From assembly GCF_017875395.1 (NCBI RefSeq), contig NZ_JAGGMO010000004.1:121991-185990 (forward strand): DNA of 64,000 nucleotides, read 5' to 3'. Of this stretch, positions 18,080 to 28,112 are shown one piece after another (position 1 is the stretch's first letter; each line of letters starts with the position of its first letter). Made by a program: the position numbers and the translations under genes. The DNA comes from Methanococcus voltae (lineage in GTDB: Archaea > AGJL01 > Methanococci > Methanococcales > Methanococcaceae). The notes under the pieces were generated by a model that was given only the letters and a program-made list of their open reading frames with translations, was not told the DNA's origin and did no database searches.

Positions 18080-19456
18080 TTATTCTTTATTATTTTTACA
18101 TAATTTACAAGATACATCAGTAGGGTATTCACCATTTAAACAAGCTAAACATAAATCTTTTCTACCAATAGCTTCCAATAGACCTTCAATACTTAAATAC
18201 TGAACTGAATCGGCGTGTATTGAATCAGCAATTTCTTTATCGGTTCTTGTACTTGCAATTAACTCGTCTTTTACCGCCATATCGATACCATAGAAACAAG
18301 GGGATACGATTTTAGGGGAGCCTATTTTAAAGTGTATTTCTTTAGCACCGGTTTTTTTAACCATTGTAACGATTTTTTTAGATGTTGTACCTCTTACGAT
18401 ACTATCATCAATTAAAATTATCTTTTTATCCTTTATCATATCTTTTACAGGGTTTAATTTTAATCTAACAGCTAAATCTCTTTCTTCTTGAGTAGGTAAG
18501 ATGAAAGTTCTTCCGATGTATCTGTTTTTGATTAAAACCTCTTTGTAAGGAATACCTGCTTCTTCGGTGTATCCTTGTGAAAAAAGAATACCGGAGTCGG
18601 GAACTGGGGAAACTACATCTGCATCGGTTTTATTTTCTTTTGCAAGGATTTTTCCGATGTTTCTCCTTACTTCATGAACGCTGATTCCATCGATAGTTGA
18701 ATCAGGTCTTGCGAAATAAACATATTCGAACATACAGGTTGAAGATTTTTCGCTCTTGTTTGGCAGATCGTATGATTCTAAACTGTTTCCTTTTACAACA
18801 ACCATTTCACCAGCTTTGATATCTCTTTCGAGGGGTACATCTACGATATCTAAAGCACAGCTTTCTGAACTGAAGTATATTTCACCGTTTTTCATTCCCA
18901 TACATAATGGTTTAAACCCTTTTGGATCCCTTACTGCTATCATCATGTCATTGTAGACGATAAGCATGGAGTATGCCCCATTTAACTTTTCAGAAACGTT
19001 TTTCATAGCCTGAACAATGTCTTCAGTTTTTAACAATTCTCTAACCAATAATTGTGCAATAACTTCTGAATCGGTCGTGGATATGAATATATGTCCGTTT
19101 TTTTCTAATTCTTTCCTTAATAATGCCGAATTTACAATATCACCGTTGTGAGCTATTGCAAAATTTCCAAAAGAGCTGTTTACTACGAAAGGTTGGCAAT
19201 TATCAATGTTATTTCCACCGGTTGTAGAGTATCTAACATGACCCATACCGATATGGCCATAAAGATTTTGAAGTTCTTTGTTTGTAAAAACTTCGGGAAC
19301 TAAGCCAACGCCCTTATAACTACCGATATTTTTGCCGTTTCCGACTGCAATCCCTGCACCTTCTTGTCCTCGGTGTTGCAAAGCATATAATCCATAGTAA
19401 ACTTTTTTAACGATATTATTTTTAGTTGGTGAGTATATACCAAATATTCCGCACAT
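18080..19456 (-). CDS. purF: Amidophosphoribosyltransferase
   Basis: A 458-residue PurF, the first committed enzyme of purine synthesis, converting PRPP and glutamine to 5-phosphoribosylamine. The protein starts MCGIFGIY, so Cys2 is the N-terminal nucleophile after Met removal and there is no propeptide. The glutaminase domain (HRGQEG, GHVRYSTTGG, HNGDI) is followed by the phosphoribosyltransferase domain with the PRPP loop ILIDDSIVRGTTSK. Cysteines at CMFEY, SPCFYG and the C-terminal CLACLNG lie where Bacillus-type PurF holds a 4Fe-4S cluster. ATG behind TTGTGATAAA. Confidence 0.96.
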   Translation of the reverse strand: MCGIFGIYSPTKNNIVKKVYYGLYALQHRGQEGAGIAVGNGKNIGSYKGVGLVPEVFTNKELQNLYGHIGMGHVRYSTTGGNNIDNCQPFVVNSSFGNFAIAHNGDIVNSALLRKELEKNGHIFISTTDSEVIAQLLVRELLKTEDIVQAMKNVSEKLNGAYSMLIVYNDMMIAVRDPKGFKPLCMGMKNGEIYFSSESCALDIVDVPLERDIKAGEMVVVKGNSLESYDLPNKSEKSSTCMFEYVYFARPDSTIDGISVHEVRRNIGKILAKENKTDADVVSPVPDSGILFSQGYTEEAGIPYKEVLIKNRYIGRTFILPTQEERDLAVRLKLNPVKDMIKDKKIILIDDSIVRGTTSKKIVTMVKKTGAKEIHFKIGSPKIVSPCFYGIDMAVKDELIASTRTDKEIADSIHADSVQYLSIEGLLEAIGRKDLCLACLNGEYPTDVSCKLCKNNKE

Positions 19457-19794
19457 TTTATCACAAAATCGATTAAAACTATAATTTTATTTAGTTTTGT
19501 TGTTTATTTAGTGTTGATTAATTAATAATTTTAATATAATAATTTAATAGAAATGATAATTTAAGATAATATAATGAAAATATGAATATTAACTATCTGA
19601 TATATTAAAATATCGATGATTTGAGTTAATATTTTTAAATTTATATGAATGTATATAAAAAACAAATATATAAATTAAACTGAAAATCGATACATAAGGG
19701 ATAAAAATAGGACTCTATTATAAGCACTAATATAAAATTATTAAAGATAATACTAAAAAAATAAAAAAACTAAATCAAATATGAATGAAATAAT
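19457..19794. other. AT-rich intergenic region upstream of purF
   Basis: Roughly 340 bases of A/T-rich sequence carrying the purF promoter and the end of the tpiA transcript. No ORF, repeat or stable hairpin was noticed. Confidence 0.45.
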
Positions 19795-20481
<687 letters not shown>

Positions 20482-20490
20482 TTAATTTGT

Positions 20491-20540
20491 TCTAGGTTAT
20501 TCTAGATTATTCTAGATTATTCTAGATTATTCTAGGTTAT
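20491..20540 (-). repeat. Five 10-bp CTAG-containing repeats upstream of tpiA
   Basis: TCTAG(A/G)TTAT is repeated five times head to tail with 10-bp periodicity, 31-80 bp before the tpiA start, with a further CTAG at 20474-20477. The array could be a helically phased protein-binding site in the promoter or 5' leader, or a simple slipped repeat. Its function is unknown. Confidence 0.75.
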
Positions 20541-20790
20541 TTTCATTACGGTATAATTTTATAACATTACAACTTTATAATATTATTATTTGTAATATTG
20601 TCTAATTCATATATTTGGTTTAGTTTTCAATATATTCTATAATCAACAAGTTATATAAAATTTAGGCAATTATGGTGAAGTCTTAATTAAAAAAGTTGAA
20701 AAAAAGTTGAAATTTGGTATTTTTATTTCTTTATATTATTTCTTTATATTTTATTATTATTATTATTATTATTATTAGTTATTTAGTTTA

Positions 20791-21621
20791 TTATTTTTGT
20801 GCTTCTGGCGCTATTTCTTTTAAAGCTTCTTCAACACTTGCGTTATCGTGAACTATTTTACATATAGCTTTTGTAATACCTGTAACATCCCTATGCTGGA
20901 AAACGTTCCTACCTGATGCCACACCGATTGCACCTGCGCTTATGGCGTCTTTAACCATTTGCAAGAATTCTTCGTCAGTGTTGGTCTTAGGACCGCCTGC
21001 TATTACAATAGGTACTGGGCAACCACGTACAACCTCTCTGAAAGAGTCAATATCTCCAGTGTAGTTTGTTTTAATAATATCTGCACCTAATTCAGCCCCC
21101 AATCTTGCAGCATGTGCTACATATTCCGGGTCTCTTTCATCAACTACCTTCTTACCTCTAGGGTACATCATTGCTATTAAAGGCATTCCCCAGTATTCAC
21201 AAGTTTCAGCGATTTTTCCTAAGTCCCGGTACATTTGGTCGTCAGTTTCTGCACCTACGTTAACGTGAACGGAAACAGCGTCTGCACCAATTCTAATGGC
21301 TTCCTCGACCGATGTAACAATCACTTTTTTATTTGGGTCGGGCGAAAGGGATGTACCTGCAGATAAATGGACTATCAATCCGATATCCTTCCCGTATCCG
21401 CGATGACCGTACCGTACAATACCTTTATGTTCCAATACGGCATTTGCTCCCCCTTCTGCTACTTTATCTACAGTTTTTGGCATATCTTTAATACCATCTA
21501 AAGGACCGGATGAAACACCATGATCTAAAGGTATTATCACCGTTCTTTCACTTTTTCTATTGAATATTCTTTCTAATCTGATTAATTTTCCTACATTTTT
21601 AAGGTTTCCGAATCTTTCCAT
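20791..21621 (-). CDS. aroA': 2-amino-3,7-dideoxy-D-threo-hept-6-ulosonate (ADH) synthase
   Basis: A 276-residue class I aldolase-fold protein (DeoC/FbaB superfamily) very close to the methanogen ADH synthase. It joins L-aspartate semialdehyde to 6-deoxy-5-ketofructose 1-phosphate, opening the archaeal route to 3-dehydroquinate and aromatic amino acids. Supporting stretches are [13 protein letters not shown] (about 28-41), MMYPRGK (catalytic Tyr region, about 150), the Schiff-base lysine in [11 protein letters not shown] (about 185), [13 protein letters not shown] and SGRNVFQH. The partner dehydroquinate synthase II is not in the window. ATG behind GGTGAAATT. Confidence 0.93.
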   Translation of the reverse strand: MERFGNLKNVGKLIRLERIFNRKSERTVIIPLDHGVSSGPLDGIKDMPKTVDKVAEGGANAVLEHKGIVRYGHRGYGKDIGLIVHLSAGTSLSPDPNKKVIVTSVEEAIRIGADAVSVHVNVGAETDDQMYRDLGKIAETCEYWGMPLIAMMYPRGKKVVDERDPEYVAHAARLGAELGADIIKTNYTGDIDSFREVVRGCPVPIVIAGGPKTNTDEEFLQMVKDAISAGAIGVASGRNVFQHRDVTGITKAICKIVHDNASVEEALKEIAPEAQK

Positions 21622-22168
21622 AATTTCACCATTATTATCATTATTATTTTGTTTGTCATATAATTTAAAGTATTTGGTTTTAATTTTTATGAATTAGGCA
21701 TATATATTATCGATAATGAATTAAAGCATTTATAATAATACTTCATTTATTTAAATGGATAATACACTATTTTTTAAGTTTTTATTGAATATTTGACTAT
21801 CTTATTTTTTATGGGGGTTAAACTTTACATTTAAATATAATTATATTTAAATATTCCATATTTTCAATTATAACATCAAATTCAATAAAAATTTATAAAT
21901 AACTACATTAAAATCTTAATAGATTATATCTTATTAGACGGTTTACCGCAAAATTGACTCATTATAAAAATACATCCTAATTACTAGTATACGGGATAGA
22001 ATACTTAGAATACCTGGAAATACCCATATGGGGCACATAGATATACGATTATCTACTTTATCCTTAATTATAGGTTTGTATACCATAAACGGAGTATAAT
22101 CTTAAATTTAATAAATACAACAATTTCACGTAATACGCTACTAACAAATATACACAGAGATATCTAAC
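21622..22168. other. AT-rich intergenic region, no gene identified
   Basis: About 550 bases. It carries the ADH synthase promoter on its left side and a perfect 10-bp palindrome CCCATATGGG at 22023-22032 in an otherwise featureless stretch. GTATAC occurs twice (about 21989 and 22078). No ORF with a ribosome site was found. Confidence 0.45.
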
Positions 22169-22351
22169 TTAATACCACTGGAAGCTAAAATAACTAAAAT
22201 AACTAAAAATACCAACATTTGATTTAACATTAACAATACTATCTGTTATATTATTCACTAATTTGTCCATGCTGTTAGCTAAACTGCTCTTGCTAACCCT
22301 ACTATCCGGTAGCATACACTTGCTATTGCAATTATTTGCAAGTTCGTTCAT
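22169..22351 (-). CDS. Small hypothetical protein (60 aa)
   Basis: A 60-residue ORF of no family I recognise. It is kept because AAGGTGA precedes its ATG by six bases and an AACTATATATAC TATA-like element lies about 75 bases upstream, both normal for this genome. The protein has two cysteines (NNCNSKC), a Ser-rich middle and an aromatic C-terminus ([12 protein letters not shown]). It is divergent from the beta-helix cluster. It could be a real small protein or a chance ORF. Confidence 0.4.
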   Translation of the reverse strand: MNELANNCNSKCMLPDSRVSKSSLANSMDKLVNNITDSIVNVKSNVGIFSYFSYFSFQWY

Positions 22352-22556
22352 TTTTAGTCACCTTATTGTTTTAATTTACTTAATTATATTTTATAATTAT
22401 TAACACACTTCTATAGTATATATAGTTTATGTGTTACCCAATATTTTAAACCATATTTCAATTACAATTTGAAAAATATATATACGTATATATATTTTGT
22501 AAAATAAATTTAAACATATAACTCAATTAAAATAAGATATGATGGGTCAATGTAAA

Positions 22557-22576
22557 ATTTAGGTATTAACCTAAAT
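22557..22576 (+). promoter_or_regulatory. 20-bp inverted repeat upstream of beta-helix cluster
   Basis: ATTTAGGT and ACCTAAAT form a perfect 8-bp inverted repeat around a 4-nt centre, ending 35 bases before the ATG of the first beta-helix gene. It can act as an operator near the transcription start or as a leader hairpin. The 13-mer TTAACCTAAATCA at its right arm also occurs at 40824-40836, before a regulator gene. Confidence 0.45.
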
Positions 22577-22611
22577 CAAACTACTGCCGTATTTGAAATG
22601 AGAGGTGAAAT

Positions 22612-24084
22612 ATGGCATTTGCATGTAATGGGAAAGGGAGAATATGTTTAATATTTTTCATATTTTTAATGTTATTTTCCAATTCCTCAATTGCCAACAC
22701 TAATGAACAAATGGATAATTGCTTTTTATCCAGTGAATATATTTGTATTGACAATCTTGACGATATTAAATTAGCAAATAATAAAATGGTTAATTCAATA
22801 GATGACAAAACTTTTGAAAAAAGTGCTGTAGTAAATTATGTAGAAAATCTATCATACGATGGATTTATACGCAATACCACTAATTTAGACAATTTAAATG
22901 TAAGATATTCTAATGAACAAGATATTCAACCTATAATAAATGAATTTTACCTGTCTAATGAAAACTTCAGTAAAGATAAAAATTACTCTACAGTTATTAT
23001 CAACGCACCGGGTAAATACTACATAACTGAAGATATCGATACATATACAGGTATCTGTTTAAATACGAGCGATGTGCTTATTGACGGGATGGGACATATA
23101 CTTACAAGTAACCGTTCTAATTCAACCATTGCAAATGCAGGGATTACAAATTTAGTAGCGGTACATAATATTACAGTTCAAAACTATCACGTCGTAGATA
23201 ATAACGCAGGTTGTGCTATTCGATATGGAATATATGATATAAAATTTGTAAACTGTAGCACTATCGATTGTAACACCGGTTTTTTGTACCAAGGTGCTAG
23301 AAATATGACATTTATAAACTGTAATGTTACAGGAGCGGTTAATTACGGATTTGCGGGTATAACCACAACTTTGGCATATCATGAAAATTGCTACTGTAAT
23401 AAAGATTTTAATCAAGCTTTTATGTTTCTATTAGTTGATGACATCATCATAAAAAATACAGTAATTGAAAATAGTGGTGCAGGGGTTTATGCAGCTTACT
23501 GTGAAAATTTAACACTTGAAAACTGTACTGTATTGAATAACGATTGGGGAACATATATTCTTAGAACAATTGACATTATAATTGATAATTACGACGTTAA
23601 AAACTCTAGTAAGGGTCTTTTTCTTATAATTACAAAAAATGTGTCAATAAAAAATTCTAAATTATGCCATAATTCAATAAATGCACATTTAGCTTGGATG
23701 GAAGATGCAAGGATTAAAAATAATTCGTTTAGCCATGGAGAATATGGACTATATAGTGGCATAGTTAAGGGAGACCCCGATACACACTTTAAAAACATAA
23801 CGATTGTGCAAAATAAATTTGTAAATAATTCAATGTACGCATTATCTGCAGGAGGAACTTCCCAGACAAATTGGGTTTATTTAAATGATTTTAATAAGAA
23901 TAAAAAACTTGTAGATAGTAATTTCTTAAAAGGTAATTATTTACATTCACCTATAATCAATTATACATACGAAAATAAGGAATATACGGGCAGACTTGGA
24001 AACCACTATGGAAAAGGTTGTGGAAAATGCTCTTGTGGTGTTTACAACCATCCAAAATGTACATTATGTGAAATTGACTTATAA
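22612..24084 (+). CDS. Secreted parallel beta-helix (NosD-like) protein 1
   Basis: A 490-residue protein with an N-terminal signal peptide (hydrophobic ICLIFFIFLMLFSNSSIAN, about residues 11-29). About 150 polar residues follow, then a series of roughly 22-residue repeats from about 125 to 430 of the right-handed beta-helix type (ITVQNYHVVDNN, MTFINCNVTG, LTLENCTVLNN). The end has the cap motif YENKEYTGRLGNHYG, seen in all three neighbours, then a Cys-rich tail (CGKCSCGVYNHPKCTLCEI). Probably an extracellular or envelope protein binding sugars or other surface polymers; no catalytic residues are apparent. ATG behind GAGGTGAAAT. Confidence 0.8.
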   Translation: MAFACNGKGRICLIFFIFLMLFSNSSIANTNEQMDNCFLSSEYICIDNLDDIKLANNKMVNSIDDKTFEKSAVVNYVENLSYDGFIRNTTNLDNLNVRYSNEQDIQPIINEFYLSNENFSKDKNYSTVIINAPGKYYITEDIDTYTGICLNTSDVLIDGMGHILTSNRSNSTIANAGITNLVAVHNITVQNYHVVDNNAGCAIRYGIYDIKFVNCSTIDCNTGFLYQGARNMTFINCNVTGAVNYGFAGITTTLAYHENCYCNKDFNQAFMFLLVDDIIIKNTVIENSGAGVYAAYCENLTLENCTVLNNDWGTYILRTIDIIIDNYDVKNSSKGLFLIITKNVSIKNSKLCHNSINAHLAWMEDARIKNNSFSHGEYGLYSGIVKGDPDTHFKNITIVQNKFVNNSMYALSAGGTSQTNWVYLNDFNKNKKLVDSNFLKGNYLHSPIINYTYENKEYTGRLGNHYGKGCGKCSCGVYNHPKCTLCEIDL

Positions 24085-24285
24085 TAGTTACCCGTTAAAG
24101 AAAATTAAATAAAATAGAATATATAATATGACAATTAATACCTTAAATTATAATATTCTAATTAATAAATTTTTAAGAGACATATATAGAATAATAATAA
24201 AATAGTAATAATAAAAAATAATAATAAAATATAAAGAAATAATATAAAGAAATAAAAATAAAAATAAAATTTAAGGGGTTAAATA

Positions 24286-25545
24286 ATGAAAAAAGATTCA
24301 AAATATCTTTTATATTTGATAGTATTTTTGTCTTTGATATTTTGTATAAATACGTGCAGTGCAGTCACAATTTACACATACGTAAACGTATATAATGAAA
24401 CGAACGACACGATAATTAATACTAGTTATGAATTAGGGAGTGGCAAGATTTTTGGAAAGATAAATTCAAGTAATTTGGTAATTGATTTCCAAAATAATAC
24501 ATTAACTGCCACAGATGACACTGCGAGAGCTTTTGTTAGTCCAGAGGGCGATTATAATTATACAAATGTTACTATAAAAAATTTAATACTACGTAATTTT
24601 AGTTCTCATCCCATTGAATTATCTTATATTGATAATTTAAATCTTGAAAATATTGTATCTGAAAATACAACCGGTGAGTATGTCATAGATATTACATGTT
24701 CAAAAAATTTATCCATTAAAAATTGTGAATTTTTTAATTTTTCCAAGGTTGGTTTCTTTGAAAACATATCCAATTCAAAAATTAAAAATTGTTACTTCAA
24801 TAAGGGAACTGTTTGCATATATATGTATGGGCATATAAACGACAGCCGAATTGAAAACTGCGTGATGGAAAACTGTTCCCAAGGTATTATGAGCTACAAG
24901 GATATAGGGACTAACTACAATTTTATTTATAAAAATAATACTTTTAGAAATAATACTTTTAGAAATGTAAAAGAATATTCAATATATATTGAATATTACG
25001 AAGTCCTTGAAAATTGTACAATTGAAAATAACAAATTTGAAAATTGTACGAACTATGGAATTTATATGGATGGGGGAAATTACACGAAAAATTTCATAAA
25101 TAACAACACTTTTAAAGATATATATAATAAAGATGACAGTTATTCGGGAATAGCTATTTTTATGGCAAATGAATACTCTAAAGATAGTGAAATTAGCAAT
25201 AATCATATTAACAATTGTAGCTATGTGGGAATCACCCTTAGTTCGGAATACACTTCAAACACCACCGTATTCCTAAATAACATTAGCAATTGCAAAGAAT
25301 ATGGTTTATCGACAGAGATTTCACATGTTTACGTTTATTTAAATAGCTTTGAAAACAACGGACACCATATTTCTCCAGGTACTACGATGGGATGTTATAT
25401 GAATTCACCAACAATTATGGAGTATGAATATGGTGGTGAAACATACACTGGAAGACTTGGAAATTACTATGGTGAAGAATTAGGCGAAAGTGAAAATGGA
25501 ATATATGTAAAACCATATGGTGTAAATGTACGTCCAAAAGAGTAG
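24286..25545 (+). CDS. Secreted parallel beta-helix (NosD-like) protein 2
   Basis: A 419-residue protein with a signal peptide (LLYLIVFLSLIFCINTCSA, cleavage after about residue 27). Beta-helix repeats cover about residues 50-370 (VTIKNLILRNFSS, LENIVSENTTGEY, CTIENNKFENCTNYG), rich in Asn and with many NxT/S sites. It ends in the cap YEYGGETYTGRLGNYYGE shared with both neighbours. No membrane anchor. It lies 10 bases before the third gene, so the two are almost certainly co-transcribed. A repeated NNTFRNNTFRN stretch near residue 220 shows recent internal slippage. Confidence 0.82.
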   Translation: MKKDSKYLLYLIVFLSLIFCINTCSAVTIYTYVNVYNETNDTIINTSYELGSGKIFGKINSSNLVIDFQNNTLTATDDTARAFVSPEGDYNYTNVTIKNLILRNFSSHPIELSYIDNLNLENIVSENTTGEYVIDITCSKNLSIKNCEFFNFSKVGFFENISNSKIKNCYFNKGTVCIYMYGHINDSRIENCVMENCSQGIMSYKDIGTNYNFIYKNNTFRNNTFRNVKEYSIYIEYYEVLENCTIENNKFENCTNYGIYMDGGNYTKNFINNNTFKDIYNKDDSYSGIAIFMANEYSKDSEISNNHINNCSYVGITLSSEYTSNTTVFLNNISNCKEYGLSTEISHVYVYLNSFENNGHHISPGTTMGCYMNSPTIMEYEYGGETYTGRLGNYYGEELGESENGIYVKPYGVNVRPKE

Positions 25546-25554
25546 GGTGAAATC

Positions 25555-26853
25555 TTGAAAAATTCAACTTTAAGTATATTAATATTATCTCTCCTATTGT
25601 TTGTTTTAGGCGGATGTAGTGGAGTAGGAGTACCCGAGCCAGATGTAACGTATCATATAACAATAAATGAACCAGGGATACATACCTTTGATGAAGACTT
25701 AATTTTATCAGAGTATAAACATGGTATATTGATAAATGCAAGTAATGTTACAATCGATGGAAATAATTTTAAATTAATTGGTTATAATAATCATAACAAT
25801 ATAGGAATAGGAGCAGCTAGAAGTTACAGATTCTCAAATATTGAAATTAAAAATTTAAATATATCAAATTTCTCAAAAGGAATATTTATTGAAGATGGTT
25901 CAAATATTTCAGTTCACAACTGCGAATTGTTCAGCAATACGGATGGAATTATCGTATATTATGCAGATGCTTATATTTATTTAAATACTATTGATAGTAC
26001 GCAAGGTAGTATGACAAATTTAATTGCATCTTCCCCAAAAGCTGTTTACGAATACAATGGAAAAGAATACACATATAGACTTGGAAATTACTATACAACT
26101 GCTCCTGATTTAAATGACACTGATAACGATGGAGTTTTAGAAGGTATGGCATATCTTGGGCGTATGTATGACCCTTATTCATTAAAAGAAGCTCCAAGTA
26201 ATTACATTATTAAAGAGCTATATTATCCTACAGTTGAAAATAGTTCCCCTGGAGTAACTACAATAATAGATATCTTTGCATTAGCACAGCCTCCTGAATA
26301 CTATAATGGTAAAGTTACGCCAGAACCTACCCCTGAGCCTGAACCTGAACCAACACCATCGAGTGGAGGAAGTGGGGCAGGAACAATATATAAAGCTCAA
26401 GCAAGAGAGGGTACTTCAGAAGGATTCACTTCACAAAAAATTAAGGATAGAGTTACATTATCAAAAGTAATTGCTGATGATCCATTAGATGCAGATTTAG
26501 CGAAAAAACAATTAAAAGATAATATAATCGGTTCTGATGAAGATATGTCATTAAATGAAGATGCTGTTATTATCGGCGGACCGGTTTCAAACGCATTTGC
26601 TAATAAATACAATCATATGTTTGAAAAACCTGTAACAAATGACTACCCTGGGGAAAATACGGGAGTTATTCAAGTTCTTAAAGTACAAGAAGAAGCAGGC
26701 GGTATTGTTCAAACGCATTATATCGTATATATTGCAGGTTCCGATAGATATGGAACACAAGCAGCCGTTGAATACTTTAAAACACTTACGGAATTACCTG
26801 ACGAACCTATTTTAGTTAAATGGGTCGATGGCAAACCAGTACTAGTGGAATAA
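25555..26853 (+). CDS. Lipobox beta-helix protein with S-layer-like C-terminal domain
   Basis: A 432-residue protein, TTG start behind GGTGAAATC. The signal sequence ends in a lipobox-like VLGGCSG (Cys about residue 21). A short beta-helix (about 45-150) and the cap YEYNGKEYTYRLGNYY follow. A Pro/Glu hinge (PEPTPEPEPEPTPSSGGSG) then leads to a C-terminal domain with IIGGPVSNAFANKYN, GENTGVIQVLK and IAGSDRYGTQAAVEYF. These match the C-terminal module of methanococcal S-layer proteins. It could tie the beta-helix proteins to the surface lattice. Lipid modification is inferred from the motif. Confidence 0.78.
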   Translation: MKNSTLSILILSLLLFVLGGCSGVGVPEPDVTYHITINEPGIHTFDEDLILSEYKHGILINASNVTIDGNNFKLIGYNNHNNIGIGAARSYRFSNIEIKNLNISNFSKGIFIEDGSNISVHNCELFSNTDGIIVYYADAYIYLNTIDSTQGSMTNLIASSPKAVYEYNGKEYTYRLGNYYTTAPDLNDTDNDGVLEGMAYLGRMYDPYSLKEAPSNYIIKELYYPTVENSSPGVTTIIDIFALAQPPEYYNGKVTPEPTPEPEPEPTPSSGGSGAGTIYKAQAREGTSEGFTSQKIKDRVTLSKVIADDPLDADLAKKQLKDNIIGSDEDMSLNEDAVIIGGPVSNAFANKYNHMFEKPVTNDYPGENTGVIQVLKVQEEAGGIVQTHYIVYIAGSDRYGTQAAVEYFKTLTELPDEPILVKWVDGKPVLVE

Positions 26854-26881
26854 CTTACTTAAGTTTTGATTAAAACAAAAA

Positions 26882-26906
26882 TATATTTCTCTTTTTTATT
26901 TTTATT
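26882..26906 (+). terminator. T-rich terminator after beta-helix cluster
   Basis: T tracts (TTTCTCTTTTTTATTTTTATT) begin about 30 bases after the last beta-helix stop, as expected for an archaeal U-tract terminator. Nothing else was seen in the rest of the 26907-27144 spacer. Confidence 0.5.
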
Positions 26907-27144
26907 ATTAAATTTAAAATTAAAACAACAATTTTATAAAATAATATTAAAATTATAAAATAATATTAAAATTATAAACTAATATTAAAACAATAAATTA
27001 AATAGTAATAAAATCTATTTTAATCTACAGTATTATATATACAATTTATATACAATTTAACATTTGATTAACTTCTAGTTATCATCAGTTAATATTTATT
27101 ACGATATGACATAGGATTTATATAATTTATAATTTGGTGGAATT

Positions 27145-27879
27145 TTGATAAAAAAGAAGCATCTTGAAATGGTATTGGATAATTTAAAAGCTCACCCTAA
27201 CCCAAAAGTAGAATTGGAACAATATTCTACCGAAGGAAACCTTGCAAGTGAACTATTAATGTTTGCAAGAGATGACATAAAAAACAACATCGTTGTTGAA
27301 TTAGGTTGTGGAACTGGGCGATTTTCAATCGGTTCACTATTACTTGGCGCTAAAGGTGCCTATGGGGTAGATATTGACGAAGAATCGGTTGAAACTGCAA
27401 AATATAATTTAGAAAACATTATTGGAATATTAGAAAAATTTAATCTAAAATATGTTATAGAAAATTTAGATGAAAACAAGGATAAATATGGAATTAAAGA
27501 GATAAATGAACTCTGTAGCTTTGAAACAATGGATATAAAAGAATTTTCAAAGGAAAAAATATTTGAAACATTTGAAATTAAAAATATGATCCATATTAAC
27601 GGCGATGAAAAAATTATTGTTATTCAAAATCCCCCATTTGGAGCTCAAACAACTAATAAATTCGCGGATAGGGTTTTCCTTGAAAAAGCTTTGGAAGTTG
27701 GAGATGTAATATATACAATACACAATACTCCGTCCCGAGAATTTATAAAAAAGTACGTTGCAGATAATGAACGGAATATAACGCATATTTTCCAGGCTTA
27801 TTTTAGAATTCCGGCTATTTACGAATTCCATAAAAAAAAGTTTGTTAATGTGCCTGTTGATATATATAGAATTGAATAA
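27145..27879 (+). CDS. METTL5-like RNA N6-adenine methyltransferase
   Basis: A 244-residue Rossmann-fold methyltransferase. VELEQYSTEGNLASELL (about 22-38), the SAM motif VELGCGTGRFSIGSLLLGAKG, the acidic VDIDEES and the catalytic QNPPFGAQ (about 167-174) follow the METTL5 pattern, with DRVFLEKAL and IHNTPSREFI after it. Characterised relatives methylate an adenine of small-subunit rRNA. The region between motifs II and IV is longer than usual, with a lysine/glutamate-rich stretch (about 100-155). TTG start behind GGTGGAATT. Confidence 0.85.
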   Translation: MIKKKHLEMVLDNLKAHPNPKVELEQYSTEGNLASELLMFARDDIKNNIVVELGCGTGRFSIGSLLLGAKGAYGVDIDEESVETAKYNLENIIGILEKFNLKYVIENLDENKDKYGIKEINELCSFETMDIKEFSKEKIFETFEIKNMIHINGDEKIIVIQNPPFGAQTTNKFADRVFLEKALEVGDVIYTIHNTPSREFIKKYVADNERNITHIFQAYFRIPAIYEFHKKKFVNVPVDIYRIE

Positions 27880-28112
27880 ATACTACTCTTAAAAATTAAA
27901 TATACTACTAAAAGTAAACATACTTTAAAAATATATTAAACATACTTTATTTAGAATATAATTATTTTAGAATATATTATATATTAGATTTTACAAATAG
28001 TTTTTATAATTTTTAAGGCTTGAATTTAGAAATTAAATATATGTTAAATAATTTAAAAATATGTTAAAAATATGTTAAAAATAAGATTGATAATGATTGA
28101 TAGTGATTATAT

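Noticed and set aside
25415..25741. His/Leu-rich minus-strand ORF across two beta-helix genes
   Set aside because: It spans the junction of two co-directional genes with good starts, has no ribosome site, and its His/Leu richness mirrors Asn/Glu codons.
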